NCBI RefSeq assembly: GCF_039595935.1 | Contig: NZ_JBCNKR010000005.1 | Coordinates: forward strand, 310,001-374,000 | Length of the DNA: 64,000 bases | Reading direction: 5' to 3' | From: Flavobacterium sp. | GTDB taxonomy: Bacteria > Bacteroidota > Bacteroidia > Flavobacteriales > Flavobacteriaceae | Shown here: in pieces, positions 7,962-16,690 of the stretch | Layout: the number at the start of each line of letters is the position of its first letter | Position numbering within the stretch: the first letter of the stretch is position 1 | The notes under the pieces: generated by a model | Seen by the model: only the letters and a program-made list of their open reading frames with translations | Told to the model about the DNA's origin: nothing | Database searches by the model: none | Made by a program: the position numbers and the translations under genes

Positions 7962-8702
7962 ATGAAATTAAGAGCCGATAATTTAATCAAAACATACAAA
8001 GGCCGAAGTGTTGTAAAAGGAATTTCTGTAGAAGTAAATCAGGGAGAAATCGTTGGGCTTTTAGGTCCAAATGGTGCCGGAAAAACAACTTCTTTTTACA
8101 TGATTGTAGGTTTGGTAAAACCAAATTCAGGAAACATTTATCTTGATGATTTGAATATTACCGATTATCCTATGTACAAACGTGCACAACAAGGAATTGG
8201 TTATCTGGCACAAGAAGCTTCTGTTTTTAGAAAATTAAGTATTGAAGATAATATTTTAAGCGTTTTACAATTAACCAAACTTTCAAAAGAAGCTCAAATT
8301 GCTAAAATGGAAAGTTTGATTGAAGAATTCAGCTTAGAACATATTCGAACTAACCGCGGAGATTTACTTTCTGGAGGTGAGCGCCGTCGTACGGAGATTG
8401 CACGTGCATTGGCAACCGACCCAAAATTCATTTTATTGGATGAGCCTTTTGCGGGAGTTGACCCGGTTGCGGTTGAAGATATTCAGAGAATTGTAGCTCA
8501 GTTAAAAAATAAAAATATCGGTATCTTAATTACCGATCACAACGTTCAGGAAACTTTAGCTATCACAGATAAAACATATTTAATGTTTGAAGGAGGAATC
8601 CTGAAAGCGGGAGTTCCGGAAGAATTGGTTGAAGATGAAATGGTGCGCCGTGTTTATCTTGGACAAAACTTCGAACTTCGTAAAAAGAAACTGGAGTTTT
8701 AA
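7962..8702 (+). CDS. lptB: LPS export ABC transporter ATP-binding protein LptB
   Basis: A 246-residue ATPase that powers the LptBFG complex extracting LPS from the inner membrane. Walker A is GPNGAGKT (35-42), the Q-loop region GYLAQEASVF (80-89), the signature LSGGE (136-140), and Walker B ILLDEP (157-162), followed by FAGVDP and the switch His in ITDHNV. The FAGVDPVAVEDIQ and LGQNF elements are typical of LptB rather than amino-acid transporters. It stands alone, with lptF/lptG not in the window. It converges on the GH25 gene across an inverted repeat. Confidence 0.95.
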   Translation: MKLRADNLIKTYKGRSVVKGISVEVNQGEIVGLLGPNGAGKTTSFYMIVGLVKPNSGNIYLDDLNITDYPMYKRAQQGIGYLAQEASVFRKLSIEDNILSVLQLTKLSKEAQIAKMESLIEEFSLEHIRTNRGDLLSGGERRRTEIARALATDPKFILLDEPFAGVDPVAVEDIQRIVAQLKNKNIGILITDHNVQETLAITDKTYLMFEGGILKAGVPEELVEDEMVRRVYLGQNFELRKKKLEF

Positions 8703-8716
8703 AAAGGTTATATGTG

Positions 8717-8754
8717 AATGGTAAAAAGTGAAATGTAAATTGCTTTTTACCATT
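8717..8754. terminator. Bidirectional terminator between lptB and the GH25 gene
   Basis: AATGGTAAAAAG (8717-8728) and CTTTTTACCATT (8743-8754) form a perfect 12-bp stem with a 14-base loop, between two convergent genes. T-runs flank it. The following bases (8755-8800) hold three further CACATCTCACTTTT/TTACATCTCACTTTT-type words, the same words seen at the recQ convergent junction. Confidence 0.6.
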
Positions 8755-8796
8755 TTTCATTTCACATCTCACTTTTTACATCTCACTTTTCACATC

Positions 8797-9651
8797 TTAC
8801 TCTACAGTAATAAACTGCAGCTGCTCAATATCACCATTATAGATATTCACATCAACACGATGTTTTATTCCCGGCAGAGAAGCTTTTTCTGTAAATTGCC
8901 AAAACAGCCAGTCATCTTCGATTTTTTCTCTGTAGAAATTATAATTGGCTATCCAAAACAAATATTCTCCGAATTCTTCTTTTAGAAAATCAGAATAATA
9001 TCTTTCTCCTGAATAAATAATAGGGCGAACCTGATAATGTTTCTCAACTTTAGTTAACCAACGTTTTAAACCTTTTTTCAAACTGTCTAAAGGCTGATTT
9101 TTAGGTAATTTTTCAATATCTAAAACCGGAGGTAAATCGCCTTTTTGCAATTTTACGGTTTTAATAAAAAGATTGGCCTGCTCAATAGAATTTTCGTTCG
9201 GACGATAATAGTGATAAGCTCCGCGAATAATTTTATTTTCTTTCGCGCCTGCCCAATTACGTTTAAACTGTCCATCAACACGATCGTTTCCGGCCGTTGC
9301 ACGAATAAAAACAAACTGTACAGGATATTTTTCGTCTAAAATTTCAACCTCATCCCAATCCACTTTTCCCTGAAATTCAGAAACATCGATTCCAACAACT
9401 TTTCCTTTATGATTTTCGAGAACACGAATATTTCGTACATCAGATAAATGCTTATCTACCTCATCCTCATCCAGAACTTTCTCTGATCTAAATCCGAGAT
9501 AATAAGCTAATCCTTTACGATAATGATATACAATTCCGACAAATAAAAGCGAGAAGAATATTAGCAGCAGCCCCCGAAAAAGCTTGCTTAGAAAAGATCT
9601 TCCTGCAGGTTTTCTTGAATATGTTTTACGATAAGTCGTTTTTCTTGCCAT
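8797..9651 (-). CDS. Membrane-anchored GH25 lysozyme-like protein
   Basis: A 284-residue glycoside hydrolase family 25 (lysozyme/N-acetylmuramidase) protein. A basic N-terminus and one membrane segment (about residues 24-42) anchor it in the inner membrane with the enzyme outside. The GH25 fold begins at VVGIDVSEFQG (Asp89), followed by FVFIRATAG, RGAYHYYRP and PPVLDIE (Asp178, Glu180). These are the conserved acidic residues of the family's active site. Predicted to cut the MurNAc-GlcNAc bond of peptidoglycan. It lies 10 bases downstream of pssA on the same strand, so the two are probably co-transcribed. Confidence 0.9.
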   Translation of the reverse strand: MARKTTYRKTYSRKPAGRSFLSKLFRGLLLIFFSLLFVGIVYHYRKGLAYYLGFRSEKVLDEDEVDKHLSDVRNIRVLENHKGKVVGIDVSEFQGKVDWDEVEILDEKYPVQFVFIRATAGNDRVDGQFKRNWAGAKENKIIRGAYHYYRPNENSIEQANLFIKTVKLQKGDLPPVLDIEKLPKNQPLDSLKKGLKRWLTKVEKHYQVRPIIYSGERYYSDFLKEEFGEYLFWIANYNFYREKIEDDWLFWQFTEKASLPGIKHRVDVNIYNGDIEQLQFITVE

Positions 9652-9661
9652 TACAATAGAA

Positions 9662-10375
9662 CTACTTTTTCTTCAGAAATAAATTATTTATGATTGACAA
9701 CAACACATAAAAAGTGATAATTAAAGGAATTGCGCCAAAATGAAACAATAAAAGTAAAACGAATGAAATTGTCAAAAACACAATTTGTAACGCATTATCC
9801 TTTAAATTAAACTTCTTAAATTTTAAAGAAAACAAAGGAATTTCGGCATTCATGATATAAGCACTACATAACGTAATTACTAATAAAACCCATTGATTTG
9901 TTAAGATTTCAAGTAACACCAATGAATCTGAGAACTTCAGAACCAATGGAAGACTCATCATGAAAAGTGAATTTGCCGGAGTTGGCAAACCAATGAATGA
10001 ATCTGTCTGGCGAGTATCTATATTAAAGTTAGCCAGTCTGTAGCAAGAACCTAAAGTTACGATAAATCCTAAAAAAGGAATAAAAGGATTTGTTCCTAAT
10101 TCGTGAGCACTATTGTTAAACAAGGTATACATTACATAACCTGGCGCAACTCCGCTCGTAACCATATCTGCCAATGAATCCAGCTGTAAACCAAGCGGAC
10201 TTGAAACTTTGAATAATCTGGCAAAGAAACCATCAAAAAAATCAAAAAAGATTCCAAGGCAAACCATGTAAAAAGCCATTTCATAATCGGCTTTCGAAAC
10301 AAAAACTATTGCAATACAGCCGCAAAAAAGGTTTATTAAAGTAATTAAATTCGGAATGTGTTTTTTGATATTCAT
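9662..10375 (-). CDS. pssA: CDP-diacylglycerol-serine O-phosphatidyltransferase
   Basis: Makes phosphatidylserine, precursor of phosphatidylethanolamine, in the inner membrane. The 237-residue protein carries the CDP-alcohol phosphatidyltransferase signature DG(x)2AR(x)8G(x)3D(x)3D at residues 48-70 (Asp48, Gly49, Ala52, Arg53, Gly62, Asp66, Asp70). It has about seven hydrophobic segments. The NIDTRQTDSFIGLPTPANS segment is typical of the serine-specific branch. Close spacing with the GH25 gene indicates a two-gene unit. A TAAATTTG -7 box lies 30 bases upstream. Confidence 0.93.
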   Translation of the reverse strand: MNIKKHIPNLITLINLFCGCIAIVFVSKADYEMAFYMVCLGIFFDFFDGFFARLFKVSSPLGLQLDSLADMVTSGVAPGYVMYTLFNNSAHELGTNPFIPFLGFIVTLGSCYRLANFNIDTRQTDSFIGLPTPANSLFMMSLPLVLKFSDSLVLLEILTNQWVLLVITLCSAYIMNAEIPLFSLKFKKFNLKDNALQIVFLTISFVLLLLFHFGAIPLIITFYVLLSIINNLFLKKK

Positions 10376-10404
10376 GTTTTATAAATTTTGATAATCTCGG
10401 AGAA

Positions 10405-10412
10405 CAAATTTA
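10405..10412 (-). promoter_or_regulatory. -7 box (TAAATTTG) for pssA-GH25
   Basis: The minus strand reads TAAATTTG, matching TANNTTTG, 30 bases upstream of the pssA ATG at 10375. No -33 TTG is evident at the standard spacing. Confidence 0.45.
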
Positions 10413-10517
10413 GCATAATAAGTACATGAAAAACGTGTTTTAGAAATTGTTTTTTAATAGAAATTCTGAGTTTGGTATTATTTCTAAAAAGGAAGAAATT
10501 AGATGAGTAAAATATTC

Positions 10518-10525
10518 TATTTTTG
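10518..10525 (+). promoter_or_regulatory. -7 box (TATTTTTG) for the PorV/PorQ-like gene
   Basis: TATTTTTG matches TANNTTTG and lies 42 bases upstream of the TTG start at 10568, within the 192-base divergent gap. The rest of the gap shows no other recognisable element. Confidence 0.35.
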
Positions 10526-10567
10526 GTAAAAATTAAGATTAGGCCTGTGCCTGCAAAAAATTAGCTT

Positions 10568-11635
10568 TTGAAAAAACTTTTTGCATTTTTATTATTTTGG
10601 AGTTTTGCTTCGCAATATGGCCAAACTGTTCGAAAATATTCGAATGAGTTTATGAATATTGGTGTCGATGCCGCTGCATTGGGAATGTCGAGTGCTGTTA
10701 CTTCATCTACCAATGATGTAAACGCTGTATATTGGAATCCAGCCGGATTGACTAATCTAGAAGACCATCAGCTTTCGCTAATGCATGCCAGTTATTTTGC
10801 CAATATTGCGCAATATGATTTTATTGGTTATGCCAGTCCGATTGACGATCGAAGTGCCTGGGGAATTTCGATGATTCGTTTTGGAGTCGATGATATTATG
10901 GACACGACTCAGTTAATCGATAGTCAGGGAAATATTGACTACAATCGAATTAAACTATTTTCTACTGCCGATTATGGTTTTACTTTTTCGTATGCGAGAA
11001 AGCTTCCAATAGAAGGTTTTCAATATGGTGTAAATGCAAAAATTATCCGAAGAGTTATTGGAAAATTTGCTAATTCATGGGGTTTTGGTTTTGATCTTGG
11101 GCTTCAGTTTCAACACAATGACTGGAAATTCGGATTGATGCTTCGGGACATTACTACAACTTATAATGTCTGGAATATTGATGAAGAGGAATATGAAAAA
11201 ATTGCCAACGCGATTCCGGGAGAAAACAACGAATTACCAGAAAGTACTGAAATTACTTTACCAAAAGCACAATTAGGCGTTTCAAGAAAATTTGAATTTC
11301 ATGGCGATTACAGTCTTTTAGCAGCCGGAAATTTGAATATGCGTTTTGAGCAGACTAATGATATTATTTCATCGAAAGCAGTAAGTATTGATCCTGCGAT
11401 TGGTTTTGAATTTGGTTATACTGATCTTGTTTTTTTAAGAGCCGGAGCCGGAAACTTTCAAAATGTTACGCAATTGGATAATACTGATAAATTGAGTTTC
11501 CAACCGAATATTGGTCTTGGTTTTAAATACAAAGGCATTCAGGTTGATTATGCTTTAACGGATTTAGGAAATCAAAGTGCAGCTTTATATTCGAATATCT
11601 TTTCTATAAAAGTCGATCTCGGTATTTTTAGATAA
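10568..11635 (+). CDS. PorV/PorQ-family outer-membrane beta-barrel protein
   Basis: A 355-residue protein with an N-terminal signal peptide (about residues 1-19), then a FadL-like beta-barrel pattern of alternating hydrophobic strands ending in SIKVDLGIFR. The AALGMSSAVTSSTNDVNAVYWNPAGL segment is the hallmark of the PorV/PorQ family associated with type IX secretion and gliding in Bacteroidota. Which member cannot be told: there is no other T9SS gene in the window. Translation appears to begin at TTG 10568, as no ATG precedes the signal peptide. It is followed 40 bases later by the DUF4105 gene. Confidence 0.8.
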   Translation: MKKLFAFLLFWSFASQYGQTVRKYSNEFMNIGVDAAALGMSSAVTSSTNDVNAVYWNPAGLTNLEDHQLSLMHASYFANIAQYDFIGYASPIDDRSAWGISMIRFGVDDIMDTTQLIDSQGNIDYNRIKLFSTADYGFTFSYARKLPIEGFQYGVNAKIIRRVIGKFANSWGFGFDLGLQFQHNDWKFGLMLRDITTTYNVWNIDEEEYEKIANAIPGENNELPESTEITLPKAQLGVSRKFEFHGDYSLLAAGNLNMRFEQTNDIISSKAVSIDPAIGFEFGYTDLVFLRAGAGNFQNVTQLDNTDKLSFQPNIGLGFKYKGIQVDYALTDLGNQSAALYSNIFSIKVDLGIFR

Positions 11636-11675
11636 TAATTATAAACCCTTCTAAACTTCTTAAAAATTTTAAATT

Positions 11676-12812
11676 ATGAAAAAAGTCCTTTTACAAAAAA
11701 CACTTTTTAGTTTATTATTAATGAGTTTTGCGATTGGATTTAGTCAAAATATACCATTGTCTAAATATGCTAAAATAAGCGTTATTACCTGCGGATTAGG
11801 AAATGAAACGTATTCTTATTTTGGACATACGGCTATTCGTGTTGCAGACCCGATAAACAATCTTGATGTAGTTTATAATTATGGGGCTTTTGATTTTAGA
11901 ACGCAAAATTTTGTGGCAAAATTTGCAAAAGGTGATCTGCAGTATTTTGTAGTAGCTCATTCTTTTCCAGATTTCATAAATGATTATACCTACGAAAAGA
12001 GAAGTGTTTTTGAGCAGGAATTGCTTCTTTCAGAAGAATTAAAACAAAAGCTTTTTGACAAATTAAATGCCGTTTTAATGTCTGATGAACGCTATTATAC
12101 CTACAAGTTTATTGATAAAAACTGTACATCGATGGTTGTTGATGTTGTCAACTCTACTTTAGGAGGAAATGTAATTATTAAAAAAGAAGATACTGACAAA
12201 ACATATCGTTCTGTTTTGTTTCCTTATTTTAAAGGGCATTTTTACGATCAATTAGGTACCAGTATTATTTTTGGAACCAAAGTTGATCAATTGGCAACCA
12301 GAATCTTTTTGCCTTTTGAATTAAAGAATAGTTTAGATGAAACAACTTTTCAAGGTCATCTTTTAGCAGGTAAAAGCAAAACACTTTTAAATTTTGAAAA
12401 AGAAACACCAACTTCGTGGTGGAATAACATTTATACCTATCTTTTTATTTTAGGATTTGTTGTTCTGGTTCACAATAAAATTGTAGACAAAATCTATTTA
12501 TTGATTTTATCTTTAATGGGAGTATTTTTTGTTTCGGTTGGATTTTATTCATTTCACCAAGAACTGGCAATGAATTACAATGTGTTCTTATTTAGTCCGC
12601 TTTTGTTGATTTTGCTTTTCTTTTCAATCATCAAAAACAAAAAATGGACTTATCGATTTGCTGTTTTACATTTAATTTTACTAATAGGTTACAGCATTTT
12701 TATGATCAATAAAGCTCACTTTTTAATTGTGCTTCCAATGATTATCACTAGCGGTTTTGTTTTGGTAAGAGTCGCGATACGAAATAAAAAACCTATTCCG
12801 ATAATTATTTAA
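11676..12812 (+). CDS. DUF4105 / Lnb-type membrane protein
   Basis: A 378-residue protein with a signal peptide or first TM (about residues 5-23). A DUF4105 domain spans about residues 30-230, followed by about five C-terminal membrane segments (250-368). The domain shows the characteristic YSYFGHTAIRV (His51) and DKNCTS (Cys150) motifs, a Cys/His pair that could be catalytic. DUF4105 is now linked to the Bacteroidota lipoprotein N-acyltransferase Lnb, so lipoprotein acylation is a reasonable hypothesis for this paralogue. Its stop lies only two bases from the convergent stop of the sugar transferase gene. Confidence 0.85.
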   Translation: MKKVLLQKTLFSLLLMSFAIGFSQNIPLSKYAKISVITCGLGNETYSYFGHTAIRVADPINNLDVVYNYGAFDFRTQNFVAKFAKGDLQYFVVAHSFPDFINDYTYEKRSVFEQELLLSEELKQKLFDKLNAVLMSDERYYTYKFIDKNCTSMVVDVVNSTLGGNVIIKKEDTDKTYRSVLFPYFKGHFYDQLGTSIIFGTKVDQLATRIFLPFELKNSLDETTFQGHLLAGKSKTLLNFEKETPTSWWNNIYTYLFILGFVVLVHNKIVDKIYLLILSLMGVFFVSVGFYSFHQELAMNYNVFLFSPLLLILLFFSIIKNKKWTYRFAVLHLILLIGYSIFMINKAHFLIVLPMIITSGFVLVRVAIRNKKPIPIII

Positions 12813-12814
12813 AA

Positions 12815-14209
12815 TTATTGTCCGCGGTAGAATAAAACTGTTGTTATTGTTTTAAAAGTAATACTCAAATCTAGAAAAACACTTCGGTGTTTTATATAGT
12901 AAAGATCATATTGCAATTTTATCAGACTCTCTTCTATTGATTCTCCATAAGAATAGTTTACCTGAGCCCAGCCTGTAAGTCCCGGTTTTACAACATGACG
13001 TGTTTCATAAAAAGGCATTACTTTGGCAATTTCTTCAACAAAAAAGGGCCTTTCCGGTCTTGGTCCAATAACAGCCATGTCTCCTTTTAAAACATTATAA
13101 AACTGCGGTAATTCGTCGATTCTTGATTTACGCATGAATTTACCGAGCGGCGTTATCCTTTTATCATTAAAAACGGCAAATACAGCACCATTAGTTTCAG
13201 AAGCTTCGATCATGGTTCTGAATTTATAAATTTTAAAAACCTTACCATTTTTTCCAACTCTATCCTGCGTATAAAACATACTTCCTTTATTTGCGAAAAG
13301 ATTTCCAATAAAAATAAACGGAATTAAAACGACACAGATTATCAAACCTGAAACAGAAAATATAAGTTCTATAAAACGTATTAAAAACAAATACAACTTG
13401 TTATTATTACTCCTGCTGAAAGGGAAAAAACGATAAAAATCACGAGCTATATATTGCACCGGAATTCGCTGGGTTTTGCTTTCGTAAACCTGTGTGTATT
13501 CTCTAATGATATTTCCAGATTCTAATAAATGAAGTAATTGCTGATATAAATCTGCTGTGATTCCGTCCGTTTTTTGAGAAGCAATTACGATTTCTGAAAC
13601 ATAGTTCTTAGCTACAAAATCTTCTAATTCATTTTTATCAATTTCTTTAACATAATGAAAATCCAGATTAAAAGCTGAAGCTGAATCAGAATTAACAAAT
13701 CCGATAATTTTATAATGCGGGTCAACATTTTCAAGTCCCAGAACCAATTCTTCAACCTGATCCTGATCACATATTAAAACCACGCTTTGTGAAAAACGAT
13801 GTGATGCTAAGAAAATAGCATAAAAAAACCGCCACATTAATACTGTAAATAGTAATGTGAGGTAAAAAATTAATATTACTAATCGCTGCTTTGGTAATTC
13901 TGGCGACAAAACCGGTGTAAGAAGATATACTAAAACCGTTACAGATACTGCAAGTACAACACTTTTAAGAATTTGAAACTGATTACTAGCTACCTGCAGA
14001 TTATACATTTCGAAAATTACCCCAAAAATATAGAGATAACCAATAAGAATTAAAGGTCTATAAATGGTTTCTATTTCGAAAGCAAAATAGTGGTAATTGA
14101 AAAAGCTATTTAAAAAATATAATGCACATAATACAAATATAACATCAAAAGCAAAAAGCAAAACTTTTCGTTCTGAAATCTCAAAATGCATTTTATTATT
14201 TGAACGCAT
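12815..14209 (-). CDS. WcaJ-type polyprenyl glycosylphosphotransferase
   Basis: Initiates glycan assembly by moving a sugar-1-phosphate from a nucleotide sugar to undecaprenyl phosphate in the inner membrane. The 464-residue protein has four N-terminal TM segments (about 15-130), a Rossmann-like CoA-binding-type middle domain (about 140-250) and a fifth TM (about 276-300). The bacterial sugar transferase catalytic domain follows (about 305-464, with KIYKFRTM, SRIDELPQFYNVLKGDM, IGPRPE and KPGLTGWAQVNY). It is the last gene of the 51-kb polysaccharide locus. A TACATTTG box before it suggests it can be expressed separately. Sugar specificity is unknown. Confidence 0.92.
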   Translation of the reverse strand: MRSNNKMHFEISERKVLLFAFDVIFVLCALYFLNSFFNYHYFAFEIETIYRPLILIGYLYIFGVIFEMYNLQVASNQFQILKSVVLAVSVTVLVYLLTPVLSPELPKQRLVILIFYLTLLFTVLMWRFFYAIFLASHRFSQSVVLICDQDQVEELVLGLENVDPHYKIIGFVNSDSASAFNLDFHYVKEIDKNELEDFVAKNYVSEIVIASQKTDGITADLYQQLLHLLESGNIIREYTQVYESKTQRIPVQYIARDFYRFFPFSRSNNNKLYLFLIRFIELIFSVSGLIICVVLIPFIFIGNLFANKGSMFYTQDRVGKNGKVFKIYKFRTMIEASETNGAVFAVFNDKRITPLGKFMRKSRIDELPQFYNVLKGDMAVIGPRPERPFFVEEIAKVMPFYETRHVVKPGLTGWAQVNYSYGESIEESLIKLQYDLYYIKHRSVFLDLSITFKTITTVLFYRGQ

Positions 14210-14241
14210 ATTTATGTAGGTTTAGGGGCTATAAACTGAGG

Positions 14242-14249
14242 CAAATGTA
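14242..14249 (-). promoter_or_regulatory. -7 box (TACATTTG) for the WcaJ-type gene
   Basis: The minus strand reads TACATTTG, a full TANNTTTG match, 32 bases upstream of the ATG at 14209. It lies in the 64-base gap after the O-antigen ligase-like gene. It would allow expression of the initiating enzyme apart from the upstream operon. A TTG is present upstream but only 11 bases away, shorter than the usual spacing. Confidence 0.45.
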
Positions 14250-14273
14250 TTATAAAAAACCAAACTAAAACGA

Positions 14274-15614
14274 TTAGATTTCTGTTTTTTCAGGAATTTG
14301 TATTTGAACATGTAAAAGCATCATTGCATATACAAAAGCTGGGGCGGCTATTCGCATTGCAGCATGATTTATTGTTAAAAGCCAAAAAAGAAAGAAAGAT
14401 AAAAAATAGAGATGCTGTCTATTATTAATATAAGTCATGAAGGGAACTATAAATAAAATTAAAAGACCAAAAATCCCAAATAAACCATGTTCACTCAACA
14501 TACGTGATATTTCGTTATGTGCTGCAACTGCCTGCCCTAAAGATTCTTCCCGGAGTTGTTTTCCTATTCCAGCACCAACGCCTAAAACAGGGTTGTCGAG
14601 AAAAAGTTTATAATCAGCATCCATAATAGCTTCTCGTCCTCCTAATCTATCTTTTTTTGTTCTTCCTTTTGCATCTTGATTAGCATAACGTTTTTCTATA
14701 AGTCCTCTTGTCTGTAATGAACTATATATCCAGGTTCCTAATCCCATAGAACCTATCAAAATAAAAATCAAGATAAATTTCTTTTTAGCTTTTGCATTGG
14801 AAAAGTAATACAAGTAAAAAAGCGAACTCACAATCATTGCAGCGCCTGTTAAAACACCACCTCTGGAAAAAGTAACTATTCCTCTATAACTAATAAAGAT
14901 TAGAACTACAATATTCAACATTGTAATTATTTTCGTTTTTGAAAATAAAATCAACTGTGTAAAAAAAATAAACATTCCCAATCCTAATATTGTTGAAACC
15001 TGATTGGGACCAAATCCCCCCGATGTTTCAAAATTTGAACTAGTTCCTGTAACTACATCTTTTACACTCGGATTGTATAAAAATAAATAAACTACTGTGG
15101 TAATTATTGGCAGTCCAATTATGGTTAAAATATTTTGTAGATCTGTAAAAACTATTTTTCTTTTAAACATGTATATTGAAGAAATCGCTAAGCAAAATGG
15201 ACCAGATAAATTAAAAACTAAAGCCTTTTTAATATCTGTATCGATAGCAGCCTCAGTAAATGCTATCAAAATACCTGGGATTAAAAAAATAATGAAAACA
15301 CCATAAATTGAAGCATTTATGGAAAAGTTGCTATATATCATTCCTAGTAACATAAAAAAAATGACGCAAAACTTTACGTACTCATTATTAAAGTTCCCCC
15401 CTGTCATTCTTAAAAAAACCTCAACACCTACTAAATATGCAGCAACAAAAAGAACTTCATTGTTTCTGTTTTTATTACGGGTAACAATATATAATCCTAC
15501 GATAGGAATTAAAAGAGCATATATTTTTGACAAAAACGGAATTGCAAAAACGATCAATGCGATTATCGCATGAATTAAGATTAAATATATGTATGACAAA
15601 GAAAATTTTTTCAT
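14274..15614 (-). CDS. O-antigen ligase / polymerase-like membrane protein
   Basis: A 446-residue polytopic inner-membrane protein with about 11-12 TM segments. A large periplasmic loop near residues 300-370 carries LGVGAGIGK and AHNEISRMLSEHGLFG. That His-containing loop is the signature of the O-antigen ligase/Wzy polymerase family (Wzy_C). It could be the WaaL-type ligase that joins a finished polymer to lipid A core or another acceptor, or a polymerase. Since an ABC exporter lies upstream in the same cluster, a ligase role is attractive. Its start overlaps the stop of the upstream glycosyltransferase by four bases. Confidence 0.85.
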   Translation of the reverse strand: MKKFSLSYIYLILIHAIIALIVFAIPFLSKIYALLIPIVGLYIVTRNKNRNNEVLFVAAYLVGVEVFLRMTGGNFNNEYVKFCVIFFMLLGMIYSNFSINASIYGVFIIFLIPGILIAFTEAAIDTDIKKALVFNLSGPFCLAISSIYMFKRKIVFTDLQNILTIIGLPIITTVVYLFLYNPSVKDVVTGTSSNFETSGGFGPNQVSTILGLGMFIFFTQLILFSKTKIITMLNIVVLIFISYRGIVTFSRGGVLTGAAMIVSSLFYLYYFSNAKAKKKFILIFILIGSMGLGTWIYSSLQTRGLIEKRYANQDAKGRTKKDRLGGREAIMDADYKLFLDNPVLGVGAGIGKQLREESLGQAVAAHNEISRMLSEHGLFGIFGLLILFIVPFMTYINNRQHLYFLSFFLFWLLTINHAAMRIAAPAFVYAMMLLHVQIQIPEKTEI

Positions 15615-16690
15615 TGATTTAATCTTTTATATTCTGATAGTAATTTTTCGACCGCTACCTCTTTTGAATAATTATTATCACCTAACACTTTTAATTTATC
15701 TGCCATATCTTTTCTAAAAACCTTATCATTTATCATTTTTTGCAGTTGATTTTTCAATTCGAAATCATTTAAAGGATTAAATAACAATCCTGTTATTTCA
15801 TTTTTTATAACCTCAGGACAAAACCCAACATTTGTTGAAACCACTCCTAATTTATTTGTCGCATATTCTAATAAAGTTACAGGAAATCCTTCTTCTGTGG
15901 AAGTTAAAACACCAATCTCTGCCTGAGATAAAATAAATTGAATGTCTTTTCTTTCACCATATAAATGGATATGTTTTTCTAATTTATTAGAGTCTATGAA
16001 ATTTTTCAGCAAGACTGAATATTCATCAAAATAATCTCTTCCTATTAAATGCAGTGTCCACTCTGATTCTTGCAACTTTAAATCTAAAAAAGCTTTAAGC
16101 ATTAAAATATGGTTTTTAGGATTTTTTAAATTTGCCAAAAAAACAATTCGTTTTCCGTCTACACCTTTCAAATTTGTAATTTCATCTACATTATTCTCTT
16201 TTATTGCAAAATTAGGAATAAAAACGACCCTCTTACAAAGCATTTTTTTTTGGCTCCAGTCTCTTAATTGGTAATTAACTACAAAAATGGAAGAAAAAAA
16301 TACAGATAATGGAATCAAAACTTTATTCTCTTTCCATGACTCCTTAAATCGTGTACCATAATGATCATGCCAAACAATCTTAATTTTCAACAATGTTAGT
16401 TTAACTAATACAGCAGTAAAAAATGACGAGCTATGGGCATGAATAATTGTAATTTTATTTTCTACTATATATTTTCTTAATTTAAAAATTGCTTTTAAAT
16501 CTATTTTCCTTTTTTTATTTAAAAACAAATAGGAAACATTTTTATCTATTTGATGAATTAATTCACCTTCTTTTCTTGTAGCAGTTAATCCTGAAAAGCT
16601 TATTTTCTTTGCAAGTGTATTTGCATAATTAACAGCCATTCTTTCTGCTCCACCAGACTCTAGGGAATCTATTAATTGTAGTATTCTCAT
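15611..16690 (-). CDS. GT4 glycosyltransferase
   Basis: A 359-residue GT-B fold transferase of family 4, cytoplasmic or peripheral to the inner membrane. The N-terminus has the LIDSLESGGAERMAVNYAN acceptor-domain motif. The C-terminal donor domain has VFLANLKNPKNHILMLKAF and the Ex7E motif EEGFPVTLLEYA, with FNPLNDFELKNQLQKMI after it. Donor and acceptor are unknown. Four-base overlaps on both sides tie it into the operon between another GT4 and the O-antigen ligase-like gene. Confidence 0.9.
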   Translation of the reverse strand: MRILQLIDSLESGGAERMAVNYANTLAKKISFSGLTATRKEGELIHQIDKNVSYLFLNKKRKIDLKAIFKLRKYIVENKITIIHAHSSSFFTAVLVKLTLLKIKIVWHDHYGTRFKESWKENKVLIPLSVFFSSIFVVNYQLRDWSQKKMLCKRVVFIPNFAIKENNVDEITNLKGVDGKRIVFLANLKNPKNHILMLKAFLDLKLQESEWTLHLIGRDYFDEYSVLLKNFIDSNKLEKHIHLYGERKDIQFILSQAEIGVLTSTEEGFPVTLLEYATNKLGVVSTNVGFCPEVIKNEITGLLFNPLNDFELKNQLQKMINDKVFRKDMADKLKVLGDNNYSKEVAVEKLLSEYKRLNQ

